From contig NZ_CP077062.1 in NCBI RefSeq assembly GCF_019039255.1, positions 4,154,001 through 4,218,000 of the forward strand: DNA of 64,000 nucleotides, read 5' to 3'. Numbering within the stretch: position 1 is the first letter of the stretch; every line of letters starts with the position of its first letter. The notes under the pieces were generated by a model. That model did not search any database, had not been told where the DNA came from, and worked only from the letters and a program-made list of their open reading frames with translations. The stretch is from Nocardioides panacis (GTDB lineage: Bacteria > Actinomycetota > Actinomycetes > Propionibacteriales > Nocardioidaceae). This document shows positions 9,587 through 19,729 of the stretch, piece after piece. The position numbers were made by a program, and so were the translations under genes.

Positions 9587-12464
9587 CGACCACCCCGGTG
9601 GCATCCCGGTTCACCGAGGGGACCCTCGTGGCCTCCCGCGACCGGGAATGGGTCGTCGTCGACGCATCCGACCCGACGTTCCTTCTCGTCCGTCCGCTGG
9701 CGGGCGCTGATGAGGACATCTCGGCACTCATGCCTGCCCTCGAAGAGGTCACCGAGGCCACCTTCCCGCCTCCCACCGTGGAGGACCTCGGGGACGGGAC
9801 TGCCGCCCGCTTGCTGCGCGACGGTCTCCGGATCGGATTCCGAGCCTCCGGGGGGACCGTTTCGCAGCCTCGCCGGGCTCGCTGTCACCCCACGTGCCTA
9901 CCAGTACGTGCCGTTGCTCATGGCGCTCCGCCAGGGCGGTGACGCGGTACGGCTCCTCATCGCGGACGGCGTCGGAATCGGCAAGACCGTGGAAGCCGGA
10001 CTCGTCGCCGCCGAACTCCTCGCCCAAGGAGAGGCCAGGGGTCTGGCTGTGCTCTGCAGCCCGGCGCTGGCTCCGCAGTGGCGCGAGGAACTGCGGGTCA
10101 AGTTCAACATCAACGCCACCCTCGTCCTGCCGTCGACCGTGAACCGGCTAAACCGGGGGCTGCGCATGGGAGAGTCCCTGTTCGACCGCCACCCTTACGT
10201 CGTCGTGTCCACCGACCTCATCAAGCAGCGCAACTACCGCGACGACTTCGCCCGAACTTGTCCCAACCTTGTCATCGTCGACGAAGCCCATACGTCCGTC
10301 ACCGCTGGGGGAGCGAACTCCCGCAGCGGCGCGACCCTGCGTCACCACCTTTTGCAGCGACTCGCCGCCGACCCCAAGCGGCACATGCTGTTCCTCACCG
10401 CCACACCTCACCAGGGTGACGACCAAGGCTGGAAAGGCCTCCTGGCGCTCCTCAACCCCGAACTGGAGCACCTGCCGTCCGACCTGTCCGGTGCCCAACA
10501 CGACGACGCCCGACGCGAACTCGCCCGCTACTTCGTTCAACGGCAACGCGGAGACATCGCTGACTTCCTTGAAGACACGGTCTTCCCGGATCGGGCCACC
10601 ACAGAAGAGACCTACAAACTGCACCCCGAGTACCGGGCATTGCTGGACCGGGTCCTGGACTATGCCCGCGAGACCGTCAGCGACGACGCCATTGCAGGAA
10701 CCGTCCGCCAGCGGGTCCGCTGGTGGTCCATGGTCGCCCTGCTCCGCTCGCTCGCATCCAGCCCCGCTGCTGCCGCGACCACGCTGCGGAACCGTGCCGC
10801 CACCGCCGAGGCAACCACCGACCAGGAAGCCGACGAGATCGGACGCAACCTGATCCTTGACGAGGACGACGACGCCTCCACCGATGCAGACGACATCGCC
10901 CCCGGCGCAGACGACACACCCACTGGCGCTCCCGCCACGTCAACACGCCGCAAGTTGCTGGAGTTCGCCCGCCAGGCCGACGCACTGGTCGGCACGCAGA
11001 AGGACACCAAACTCGCTCGCCTCACCGAGATGGTGAAACGGCTTCTCGACGAGGGCTACCAGCCGATTGTCTTCTGTCGGTACATTCCCACCGCTGAATA
11101 CGTCGGTGAACACCTCCGCAAGGCGCTGGCGAAGACGGCTCGCGTCGAAGCGGTCACAGGCACCATGCCTCCCGAAGCGCGAGAAGCAGCCGTCGCAGAC
11201 CTCGGCACTCACGACGGCCCCCACGTCCTCGTCGCCACCGACTGCCTGTCCGAGGGCGTGAACCTGCAGGATTACTTCAACGCCGTCGTCCACTACGACC
11301 TCGCCTGGAACCCCACCCGACACGAACAGCGAGAAGGTCGCGTTGACCGATTCGGACAACGCGCCGAGACGGTCCGTGCGATCACCTACTACGGGGTCGA
11401 CAACCCCGTAGACGGCGTCGTCCTCAACGTTCTCATCCGCAAACACGAAGCCATCCGCAAGTCCACCGGCGTCTCCGTGTCACTCCCCGCCGACTCCGCA
11501 CTCGTGATGCAAGCCGTCTTCGAGGGCCTCATTCTTCGACGCGGCGACGACGCCCAGGAAGCCCTTTTCGACCTCCCCGGCTTCGACAGCGAAGAAGAAC
11601 TCTTCGACACCTGGCAATCCACAGCCGAACGCGAGAAGCGGTCCAGGTCCCGGTTCGCCCAACACGCCCTGTCTCCGGCTGCGGTAGGCGAGGAACTCAA
11701 GGAGGTCCGTGCCGCCCTAGGTGGACCAGCCGACGTGGACAACTTTGTTCGCAACGTCCTCGTTCGCCTCGGAGCGAACCTTGTCGAAACGGGGGGAGGG
11801 ATTCACCGCCACCGTCGCCACCCTCCCGAGGGCGCTTCGCGACATGCTGCCCATCAAGCCCACCGACGCGACCATCACCTTCGTTCGCGACCTCCCGGCC
11901 CCCGTCGGTGCCCATGTGCTGACTCGCACCGCCCCCGCCGTCGAGGCGCTGGCTTCCTATGCCCTCGACGCAGCGTTGGACCCGCTCCTTGCCCCGGAGT
12001 TCCGTCCCGCCCGGCGCTCCGGCGTCATGCGTACCACCGCCGTCACCGACACCACCACACTCCTGGTGACTCGCATGCGGTTCCACGCCACGATGCCAGG
12101 ACGGGACAGAGACGTTCCCATGGTCGTAGAAGAGGCACACCTCGCCGCGTTCACCGGTACTCCGGATAACCCGACGTGGCTCAGCGACGAAACCGTGGCC
12201 GACCTGTTGAAGGCGACCCCCGCCGGGAACATGCCTGAGTCGATGGGGAAGGCATTCATCACCCCAACGCTCGATGCCCTCAATCAGGGGCATCTGTTCG
12301 CCCACCTGTCAGATGCAGCCGATACAAAGGCACAGGAACTCGACGACTCGCATCGTCGGGTTCGACAAGCCGCAGGAACCCTCGTCCGTGGGCTCCGGGT
12401 CACCGCCCAGAAGCCCGTCGACATTCTCGGCGTCTACCAGTTCATCCCAGGAGGAAACGCATGA
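9583..12464 (+). pseudogene. SNF2-family helicase, DISARM DrmD-like, two frameshifts
   Basis: Conceptual protein of about 959 aa after removing one G from 9850-9855 and one G from 11791-11796. GTG 9583 overlaps the preceding stop, and AAGGAG lies upstream. Visible: TPRAYQYVPLLMAL (Q-motif-like) and DGVGIGKTVEAG (Walker A, ~135), VDEAH motif II (~230), LFLTATPHQGDDQGW motif III, VFCRYIPTAEYV and ATDCLSEGVNLQ in the second RecA lobe, and REGRVDRFGQRA motif VI (~585). An acidic Asp/Glu-rich linker lies near 425-455. These are SNF2/RapA-type features, and DrmD of class 1 DISARM is this kind of protein. The last 250 residues are a family-specific tail. Stop and the methylase start overlap in ATGA, so the operon is translationally coupled. 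Frameshift 1 removes the entire helicase core from the native frame if real. Confidence 0.82.
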
Positions 12465-15400
12465 GTCGCCTCACTAGCGGTGGCGCGACTTACCCGACCA
12501 TCAATACGGTGGGAGCGCTCCTCCCACCCGATCTGCTAACTCGGCTCGCCAACAGCGAACTCGAACACCTCAAGCCCAGCACCTACGGGCTCCCCGAGTC
12601 CTTCACGCTTCGGCAGGCAGCCGCCCGTGCATGGGAACTGTTGCTCCCCACCTACCGGTCCTTCCAGACGCGACTAGCCGCAATGACGGACAGCGACCCC
12701 GCCACCGTCGTCACCCGCGACCGGTGGACCAGCGTTCTCCTCCGCGAACTGGGCTACGACCTCACCACAATCCCGAACATCCAGATCGAGGACGACACGT
12801 TCGACGTTCGCTACCTCGACGGCCACGTCCCAGTTCACCTGCTTGGCTGGAACGTCGACCTCGACAAACGAGCCTCCACCAACGTACGAGGAGCATCCCG
12901 TAGCGCTCCGCACTCGCTCATCCAGGAACTACTCAACCGCACCGACAAGCACCTATGGGCCATCCTCACCAACGGCAAACGCCTCAGGCTCCTGCGCGAC
13001 AACATTGTCATGGGCCGACCCGCCTACATCGAATTCGACCTCGAAGGCATGTTCACCGGCGAACAGTTTGCCGACTTCGCCATCCTCTACGCACTCGCCC
13101 ACGCCACCCGACTCCGCTCCGAACAGCCTGCGGACTGCATCCTCGAACAATGGCGAACCGCCGCCATCAACGACGGCACCCGAGCGCTCGATCACCTCCG
13201 CGACGGCGTTGTCGAAGCCCTCAAGAGCCTCGGTACAGGCTTCCTCGAACACCCAGACAGCGCCGCCCTCCGCGACCTCCTCCGGGGTAACCACGGTGCG
13301 AGCGACGACTACTACCGCTGGCTCCTCCGCCTTGTTTACCGGCTAATCTTCCTGTTCGTTGCTGAGGATCGCGATCTGCTCCACCCTGAAGACACGCCCA
13401 CTGAAATTCGTCGGCGGTACGCCGACTACTTCTCCACACAGCACCTGCGCGAACTTGCGACTCGTCGCCGGGCCGGACGACACACCGACACGTGGGCAGC
13501 CCTCCGCCTTGTGTTCGACGCACTCGGGAACGACGGCGAACCCGGCCTCGGGCTGCCCGCCTATGGATCCGACCTCTTCAATGCAGGCTTCATCGGCACC
13601 CTGAACGACGCCAAGATCAGCAACGAGCGGCTAATGGACGCGGTCCGTTCGCTCTCCCAACTTCCCGACCCGGGGACTGGCACGCTGCGACCCGTCGACT
13701 ACAAGAACCTTGGCTCTGAGGAACTCGGATCCGTTTACGAAGCACTACTCGAATACGTCCCGACAGTGGGAGACGACGGGGCATTCAACCTAGGCGTGCA
13801 AAGTGGGAATGCCCGCAAGACCAGCGGCTCCTACTACACGCCCACGGAACTCGTTGAACTCCTCCTCGACGAGTCACTCGACCCAGTCCTGGACGAGGCG
13901 AGCGCGGCAGAGAACCCCATCGAGGCACTCCTCGCGATTACCGTGTGCGACCCCGCATGCGGCTCCGGGCACTTCCTCGTCGCGGCAGCGCGACGAATCG
14001 CTCGCCGACTTGCCATCGCGCGCACTGGAGACCCCGAACCCACCCCGGATGCCATGCGAGAAGCCCTCCGAGAAGTTGTCGCGCACTGCATCTACGGCGT
14101 CGACCTCTCGGACCTCGCCGCAGAACTCGCCAAGGTGAGTCTCTGGCTCGAATCGCTGACACCAGGGAAGCCGCTCGCATTCCTAGATGCCCACATCAAG
14201 GTCGGGAATGGCTTCATCGGAGCATCCCCCCGCGCTACTCGCTGAAAACATCCCGGACGACGCATTTACGCCGGTGCACGGAGACGACCAACCGTGCGAC
14301 ATCTGCTCCGCAGCAGGCAGCGCGAAGTGCAACCACAAATGGTCATCGATAGTCCGAAAGCACAATCAGTCGGAGCGCCAGAACGCTGGTGAGCAAACGC
14401 TGTTCGGCGTCCACGGTGTGCGCATCGACAACGCCGCACTCGCCGCCGCACTCGACGACATCGAACACCAGAATGCTGACGACATCGCTAGTGTGCGCGC
14501 CAAGGCAGACGCGTGGCGACGCCTCGACAACAGCACCGAACTGCGCCGCGCACGAACCGTGGCTGACGCGTGGTGTGCCGCGTTCATGTGGACACTCAAT
14601 CGTGACGCCATCCAGCCAATCACCCACGAGGGTCTGCTCGCGCTCCAAGGCGACCCTGACCTCGTACCTCTCGCCGCCCAGCGAGAGGTCGTTGCACGCC
14701 TCGCTCGCAAGTACCGGTTCTTCCATTGGCACCTTGAGTTCCCACAGATCTTCCGAGCCACCGGTGGTGCGGAGGCGGGCACGCAAGGTTGGTCCGGTGG
14801 ATTCTCGCTTGTACTTGGGAACCCGCCGTGGGACCGGGTGAAGGTCCAGGAACCTGAGTTCTTCAACGCTGCCGGACGGCCCGACATCGCCAAGGCGACT
14901 GGAGCCAAGCGGCGAAAGATGATCGAGGCGTTGTCTGCGGAGGATCCGCCACTCTTCGATGCTTACTCAGCAGCGCTGCAGGAGGCCGAGGCGACCGCCT
15001 GCTTCCTTCGCAATTCTGGGCGTTTCCCGCTTGCGGGCGTTGGTCGCGACATCAACACATCCTCGATCTTCGTGGAGTCCTCCAGCCAACTAATCGCCCC
15101 GACGGGTCGGTTGGGGCAAGTGGTCCCATCGGGCATCGCCACGGACGACACAACGAAGAATCTCTTCGCCGAACTGTCAGACGGGCGGCTCGTCACGCTG
15201 CTCGACTTCGACAACCGGAAGGGGATCTTCCCTGCGGTTCACTCAGCAACGAAGTTCTGCGTTCTGATAGCCAAGGGAACGCGTGACAGGATGGCGAAGG
15301 CGCGTTTCGCGTTCTTCCTCCAAGAGCCCAAGGAAGCCAAGGATCCGTCCCGTTGGATCCCCATGAGCGCCAGCGACATCGCTCTTATCAACCCCAACAC

Positions 15401-16397
15401 GCGGACCTGCCCCATCTTTCGGACGGTCCGACACGGCGAAATTGCCCTGGACGTTTACCGAAGGCACGCCGTGTTGTCCGGGCCAGAGGCAACGCGCGAA
15501 CCGAACGGATGGGCGTTCACCACGCGGCCTGGCCTTTTCCACATGGGCAACGACTCCGCCCTGTTCACGGAAGATGCCGACGCCCCCGGTAACGTCCGCC
15601 TGTACGAGGCGAAGATGGCTCACGCTTACGATCACCGCTGGGCAAACCTCGCGGGCGTCTCCGAGGCCCCAAATCGCAGCGACCCCAAGGATTTGGCTCA
15701 ACCACGCCATTGGGTCAGCCAACGCGAGGTGAAGCGTCGGATCGGTGCCGAGGTGCCCTTCCTTACAGGCGTTCGTGATGTCACCAACTCCACGAACGAA
15801 CGCACCTTGATTCCGCTGGTGTTGCCGCCAGAGGGGGTCGGACACAACATCACGCTCTTCCAGGTCCGCACCCACGCCCTATCGCTTGTGGCTTGCTTCG
15901 CCAGCCTGGCGTGCGACTTCATGTCCCGGGTGAAACTGGGCGGAACACACATGAGTGCCTTTGTGCTTCGCCAACTTCCCATTCCCTCACCGCAGACCTT
16001 CGACGAGCCCTGTCCATGGGATTCGCAACTGACCCTCGCAGAGTGGATCCGACCACGCGTCCTCGAACTCCTTTGGACCGCCGAGGACCTCAACGGACTG
16101 GCGATGAGCGAGAACCTGTCAGGGCAGCCGTACGTGTGGGATTCGGAGCGCCGTCGCACGTTGCGAGCCGAACTCGACGCCGCCTTCATGCATCTCTACG
16201 GACTGCGTCGCGACGAGGTTGACTTTGTGCTCGACGACTTCCCCATTGTGCGCAAGGCCGAAGAGAAGCAGTACGGACGGTTCGCGCTGAAGGAACTCAT
16301 CCTCAATCTCTACGAGGACATGGCGCGGGCTTCGGCAAGCGGACAACCCCTGAAGTCTTCGCTTACTCCTCCGCCCGGCGGCGGGCCTCAAAACTAG
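12461..16397 (+). pseudogene. Eco57I-like N6-adenine DNA methylase, DISARM DrmMI-like, one frameshift
   Basis: Conceptual protein of about 1311 aa after removing one C from the run at 14226-14231. An N-terminal domain of about 450 residues (VLLRELGYD, RTDKHLWAILTNGKRLRLL) is followed by the SAM-binding motif I CDPACGSGHFL (~496) and the catalytic motif IV LGNPPWDRV (~786), then a long target-recognition region (FVLRQLPIPSP, TAEDL). This is the Eco57I/BREX-like gamma class that methylates adenine in a specific site; in DISARM such an enzyme marks self DNA. The frameshift lies between motifs I and IV, so the literal sequence encodes no complete methylase: the first piece ends at 14245 and the second is open from 14187. 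Loss of self-marking beside an active nuclease would be harmful, so the defect is either an artefact or accompanied by loss of the helicases. Confidence 0.83.
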
Positions 16398-16539
16398 GCA
16401 AGACGTGGTTCTGTCCCCAGGTGTGCCAGTGAGCCGTCCAATCGTCCGCGTCGCAGTCGAGTAGCGGAGCGGGTGGGGCAATGCGTGCTAGTCCTGAGCA
16501 CGAGGACGAGTGTTGAGGGACCTAGGAGAGGCCATAGGC

Positions 16540-17517
16540 ATGCCGTACGACCTGAAGGACCGACTCGTAGTCGGGATCGCATCAAGCGCGCTCTTCGACC
16601 TCGCAGAATCGGACAAGATCTTTCGCACTCAAGGCGAACAGGCATACCGGGACTACCAGGAAGAGAACCTCCATACCCCGCTCGCCCCGGGGATGGCGTT
16701 CTCCTTTATTCGACGACTCTTGTCGATGAACGACCTGAGCGACGACCTGAGCGACCCGCTCATAGAGGTGATCGTCATGTCACGCAACGACCCAGACACC
16801 GGTCTCCGAGTCATGGAGTCCATCGAACACTACGAACTTGCGATCACCCGGGCGATCTTCATGCAAGGAAAGGCCCCCTACGCTTACATCCCCGCCCTCA
16901 ATGTCTCCCTGTTCCTATCCGCCGATGAAGCAAACGTGCGCGAAGCCAACCATGCGGGCCACCCAGCAGGACGCGTCCTGCCCTCCGCCATGGTTGACGA
17001 CGATGACGACCATGACCTCCGCATCGCCTTCGACTTCGATGGAGTCCTTGCAGACGATGAGTCTGAACAGGTCATGCAACGAGGCGGGCTCGCCAACTTC
17101 CACGAACACGAGACCGAAGAAGCGGTCTCGGCCCACAACCCAGGGCCGCTCCAGCCGTTTCTCCTCAGGATCGCTCGCATTCAAGAGCGCGAGCAGGCCC
17201 TTAGGCTCAAAGATCCGACCTACCGCGTACGCCTTCACGTCGCCATCGTCACCGCACGAAACGCGCCCTCGCACAAGCGAGCCATCGGCACCCTCAAGCA
17301 ATGGGGGGTGATGGTCAACGACGCGTTTTTTCTCGGCGGTATCGACAAGAACGCGGTCATCAGCGTCCTACGCCCTCACATCTTCTTCGATGACCAGCGA
17401 GGTCATCTTGAATCCACCTCCGAGTCGGCCCCATCCGTTCACGTGCCCTTCGGAGCCCTCAACGAGAAGACCGAAATGTGGGAACCAAGCGACGAACCGG
17501 CGGAGGGAGACGACTAA
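16540..17517 (+). CDS. Cytosolic 5'-nucleotidase (PF06189 type)
   Basis: 325 aa from ATG 16540 (MPYDLKDRLVVGIASSALFDL-like start); GGAGAG lies 9 bp upstream, better than the in-frame ATG 16510. The family hydrolyses nucleoside 5'-monophosphates. The N-terminal SSALFDL..SDKIF and the central FDFDGVLADDESE (HAD-like DxD motif) are its signatures, followed by VTARNAP and HIFFDDQ, the later catalytic acid and Lys/Asp motifs. Length is usual for the family and the frame is intact. It is the last gene of the island, 142 bp after the methylase on the same strand. Nucleotide-depleting enzymes occur in other antiviral systems, so a role in defence is possible, but a cargo or housekeeping role is equally open. 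Confidence 0.75.
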   Translation: MPYDLKDRLVVGIASSALFDLAESDKIFRTQGEQAYRDYQEENLHTPLAPGMAFSFIRRLLSMNDLSDDLSDPLIEVIVMSRNDPDTGLRVMESIEHYELAITRAIFMQGKAPYAYIPALNVSLFLSADEANVREANHAGHPAGRVLPSAMVDDDDDHDLRIAFDFDGVLADDESEQVMQRGGLANFHEHETEEAVSAHNPGPLQPFLLRIARIQEREQALRLKDPTYRVRLHVAIVTARNAPSHKRAIGTLKQWGVMVNDAFFLGGIDKNAVISVLRPHIFFDDQRGHLESTSESAPSVHVPFGALNEKTEMWEPSDEPAEGDD

Positions 17518-17776
17518 GCGTGACTCTCGACGCCACCGGACACTTACGGAACGATTGCCTCCGTCCTAGCCAGGCGGGTCTACGGTCGACTGGTCAAAGG
17601 GCACTTCGAAGATCTGTGGCACGTCACCGAGACTACCGATTTGGCCTGTGGATAAGTGACACGACCTGTCACCGGTGACGCCCTGTGTCGCGACCGGTGA
17701 CAGTCTGGCGTCGCCCTACACCGCGACCCCGCGGGCGACGTCGAGGTCCTGGTGAGTCGAGTCCGGCCTGGTACGC
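17518..17776. other. Island/chromosome junction, no gene
   Basis: Gene-free stretch where composition changes from the less GC-rich island to very GC-rich chromosome. It contains clustered TGTCAC/GTGACA half-sites (listed separately). No tRNA, integrase or obvious attachment repeat is visible here. Confidence 0.5.
17656..17703. promoter_or_regulatory. Cluster of TGTCAC/GTGACA inverted half-sites
   Basis: GTGACA (17656-17661), TGTCAC (17667-17672), the 12-bp palindrome GTCACCGGTGAC (17668-17679) and ACCGGTGACAG (17693-17703) lie within 48 bp. CTGTCACCGGT (17666-17676) and ACCGGTGACAG form an 11-bp inverted repeat with 16 bp between the arms. Overlapping dyads of one half-site look like a multi-site operator, but no adjacent gene has an obvious promoter here and the binding protein is unknown. 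Confidence 0.4.
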
Positions 17777-17811
17777 CAGAACCCCCGACAGCGCGGCTGT
17801 CGGGGGTTCTG
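17777..17811 (-). terminator. Perfect 15-bp hairpin terminator
   Basis: Arms CAGAACCCCCGACAG and CTGTCGGGGGTTCTG pair perfectly around a 5-nt loop. It lies 16 bp beyond the stop of the leftward DUF3618 gene and would also stop rightward reading from the defence island. No long U tract is present, as is common in high-GC actinobacteria. Confidence 0.8.
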
Positions 17812-17826
17812 TGCTGCGCGTGAGGG

Positions 17827-18414
17827 TCAGCTCGGAGTGGCTTCGTCCTTGACGTTCTGCGCCGAGGACTGCCCTTCCTCCTTGACGTGCTGCGCCGACT
17901 CCTGCGCGGTCGACTTGAGCTGCTGCGCCGAGTCCGCGGCGGACTGCTTGAGGTCGCCGGCCAGGTCCTGGCCCACCGACTTGGCCTCGTCGACCAGCGG
18001 CTGGCCCTGCTCCTTGGCCACCTCGGTCAGCTTCTGAGCGGCCTGGCTCTCCTTCTCGCTGGCCGGGATCAGCGCCGAGATCAGCATGCCGGCGCCGAAG
18101 GCCACGAGACCCGCGGCCAGCGGGTTGCCCTGCGTGCGTGACTCGATGGTGTCGAGCGCGCCCGTCGCACCGTCGGCCACCGAGCCGGTGGCGCTGGACG
18201 TGGAGCCACTCAGCCTGTCGCCGGCGTGGGAGGCCGAGCCCATCACCTTGTCCCGGACCGAACCGATCCGGCCCTTGGCCGCCTGCTTGCGACGGTCCAT
18301 CACCCGGGCCGGGCTGACCTTGTCGGTCAGCTCGTCGATGTCGCGGGTCAGGTTCGAGCGGGTGGCCTCGATGTCGGCCGGGGTGGGGGTCAGCTCTTCT
18401 GTGTTTTGGCCCAT
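17827..18414 (-). CDS. DUF3618 domain protein
   Basis: 195 aa from ATG 18414, preceded by AGGAGG. Residues about 12-60 (DIEATRSNLTRDIDELTDKV, then RVMDRRKQAAKGR) match the DUF3618 pattern. A short hydrophobic segment (GLVAFGAGMLISALIP) follows in mid-protein, and the C-terminal third is a polar Ala/Gln/Lys/Glu-rich helix repeating AQ.VK..-type heptads, likely coiled coil. This is the third gene of a three-gene leftward operon with a holin-like membrane protein and a coiled-coil protein; it overlaps the upstream gene by 25 bp. Such clusters are common in actinobacteria and are thought to act at the envelope, but the molecular role is unknown. Confidence 0.8.
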   Translation of the reverse strand: MGQNTEELTPTPADIEATRSNLTRDIDELTDKVSPARVMDRRKQAAKGRIGSVRDKVMGSASHAGDRLSGSTSSATGSVADGATGALDTIESRTQGNPLAAGLVAFGAGMLISALIPASEKESQAAQKLTEVAKEQGQPLVDEAKSVGQDLAGDLKQSAADSAQQLKSTAQESAQHVKEEGQSSAQNVKDEATPS

Positions 18415-18812
18415 TGGACGTCCTCCTTGAGAGTCTGCTGCGTGGTGGGGAGTTGCGGGTTGGCTTCCTTGATCTCCTTGCGTCCGCGCGACGCCAGGAC
18501 AGCGGCAGCGGCACCCCACAGGAGTGCCACGATCAGCGCCGCGAGCTCGACGGGCATCCAGTTGTCGAGCAGGTACGTCAGGGCGAAGGACAAGAAGAAG
18601 AGCGCGAAGTGGCCCGCCAGCCCGGCGCCGCCGAACATGCCAGCGCCCTTGCCCAGCTTGGAGACCTCTTGCTTCATCTCCGTCTTGGCGAGCTCCATCT
18701 CCTGCTTGATCAGCGTGCTCATGTCCTTGCTGATGTCGCCGACGATCTCGCCGACCGAGCGGGTCTCGCCCGGTCGGTCCGTCGGGGGACCGTACCGGTC
18801 AGCCGTGCTCAT
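18390..18812 (-). CDS. Phage holin family-like membrane protein (PF07332 type)
   Basis: 140 aa. The N-terminal SVGEIVGDISKDMSTLIKQEMELAKTE-type amphipathic helix and two central membrane segments (FGGAGLAGHFALFFLSFA and VELAALIVALLWGAAAAVL) are the signature of the actinobacterial putative actinobacterial holin-X family. Despite the name these are chromosomal inner-membrane proteins, not lysis proteins. Its ATG overlaps the stop of the upstream gene (ATGA) and its end overlaps the DUF3618 gene, so the three are cotranscribed. Confidence 0.8.
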   Translation of the reverse strand: MSTADRYGPPTDRPGETRSVGEIVGDISKDMSTLIKQEMELAKTEMKQEVSKLGKGAGMFGGAGLAGHFALFFLSFALTYLLDNWMPVELAALIVALLWGAAAAVLASRGRKEIKEANPQLPTTQQTLKEDVQWAKTQKS

Positions 18813-19534
18813 GAAAGGCCGCCGGTCGAGCGGGTCTCGGCCCAGGTCGTGTCTCCGGCCACGGAGCCGGCCGGGTTGGGGAGGCCGGCGTCCGCGTCGG
18901 GGTAGACCGGCGTCGACTCGGGGACTCCGGTGCCGGCGAGCGGCGTGCCGGCCGAGGTGCCGTAGCCCGCGGGCTGGACGGCAACCGGGGCGGTGCCGCC
19001 GTACGTCGCGCCGCTGCTGCTGGAGCCGTTGCGGGCGTCCTTCGCGCCGCGGGTGAGCCGACCGGCGACGACGCCGGCGGCCAGGGCCCCGAGCAGGAAG
19101 GTGCCGGGCTTGCGGCGGGCGTAGCTGCGGACCTCGTCGAGCAGGTCGCGGGGCTCGCGTCCGTCGATCCGGGACGAGAGACCGCGCACCCGGTCGGCCG
19201 CTTCGCGGGCCAGGTTCGAGGCGATGCCCTGGTCGGTCTGCGTGGCCATCTTCTCGAGGTCGTCCCCGACCGACTGCAGCGTGTCGACGAGCCGGTCACG
19301 CTGGGTCCTCGACTGCTCCTCGACCTGCGTGGTGGCCTGGTCGAGCAGGTGCGTCACCTGCGTCTGCGCCTCGGACGCGACCCGCTGGGCCTCGTCCTTG
19401 GCGACGCCGGCGACGTGCTTGCTCTCGTCCGCGGCGGTGCCGGCGGCCTGCTGAGCCTGGTCCTTGGCGCTCGTCGACGAGGAGCTCTCGCCGGCGGAGC
19501 CGATGGGTGTGTCGTACGGGTGGTCTACCGACAT
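18809..19534 (-). CDS. Coiled-coil envelope protein with one membrane segment
   Basis: 241 aa from ATG 19534 (MSVDHPYDTP), with AAGGAG upstream; a 54-codon open extension lacks a site. Residues 25-110 are Ala/Gln/Asp/Glu-rich heptads (AKDEAQRVASEAQTQVTHLL), predicted long coiled coil. RSYARRKPGTFLLGAL and following hydrophobic residues form one probable membrane helix at about 165-185, followed by a low-complexity Gly/Ser/Thr/Pro tail. It is first in the operon with the holin-like and DUF3618 genes. Proteins of this architecture often sit beside those two families; function is unknown. Confidence 0.75.
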   Translation of the reverse strand: MSVDHPYDTPIGSAGESSSSTSAKDQAQQAAGTAADESKHVAGVAKDEAQRVASEAQTQVTHLLDQATTQVEEQSRTQRDRLVDTLQSVGDDLEKMATQTDQGIASNLAREAADRVRGLSSRIDGREPRDLLDEVRSYARRKPGTFLLGALAAGVVAGRLTRGAKDARNGSSSSGATYGGTAPVAVQPAGYGTSAGTPLAGTGVPESTPVYPDADAGLPNPAGSVAGDTTWAETRSTGGLS

Positions 19535-19716
19535 GAACGTGCTCCTTCTGTTGGTCGTTCCGGTCGCGCTGTGCGCGGAGGTGGTGTCCAGCACGACGAC
19601 GGCGGACGAACTCCTCGTCGTCGGGAAAAGCTGCTCGTCGCCCCTGTCGCTGTCAGTGGCCGACGTCCACGGCGTACCCGGTCCGTCGCGTCCCATACCG
19701 GTCCACCGGCGAGTGT

Positions 19717-19729
19717 CTTACGGTGTAAG
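19717..19729. promoter_or_regulatory. Palindrome CTTAC-GGT-GTAAG
   Basis: Perfect 5-bp arms around a 3-bp centre, upstream of the leftward envelope operon. It has the size and symmetry of a repressor site but matches no consensus I can name. Confidence 0.3.

Noticed and set aside
4604-14231. Programmed ribosomal frameshifting at the G6/C6 runs
   Set aside because: Five events in three genes and two more in unrelated genes, without slippery-heptamer plus pseudoknot layout; artefact or mutation is simpler.
442-17517. BREX or classical type I restriction system
   Set aside because: No PglZ, BrxC, HsdR or HsdS; the methylase resembles PglX/Eco57I but its neighbours are SNF2 and DUF1998 helicases.
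4356-17517. Complete canonical DISARM class 1
   Set aside because: drmA and drmB functions are fused, the order differs and no PLD (drmC) gene is seen.
17518-17826. tRNA-type attachment site for the island
   Set aside because: No cloverleaf or tRNA 3' end recognisable, and no integrase in the window.
18390-18812. Prophage holin
   Set aside because: The gene is in an actinobacterial chromosomal operon with DUF3618; no endolysin or phage genes nearby.
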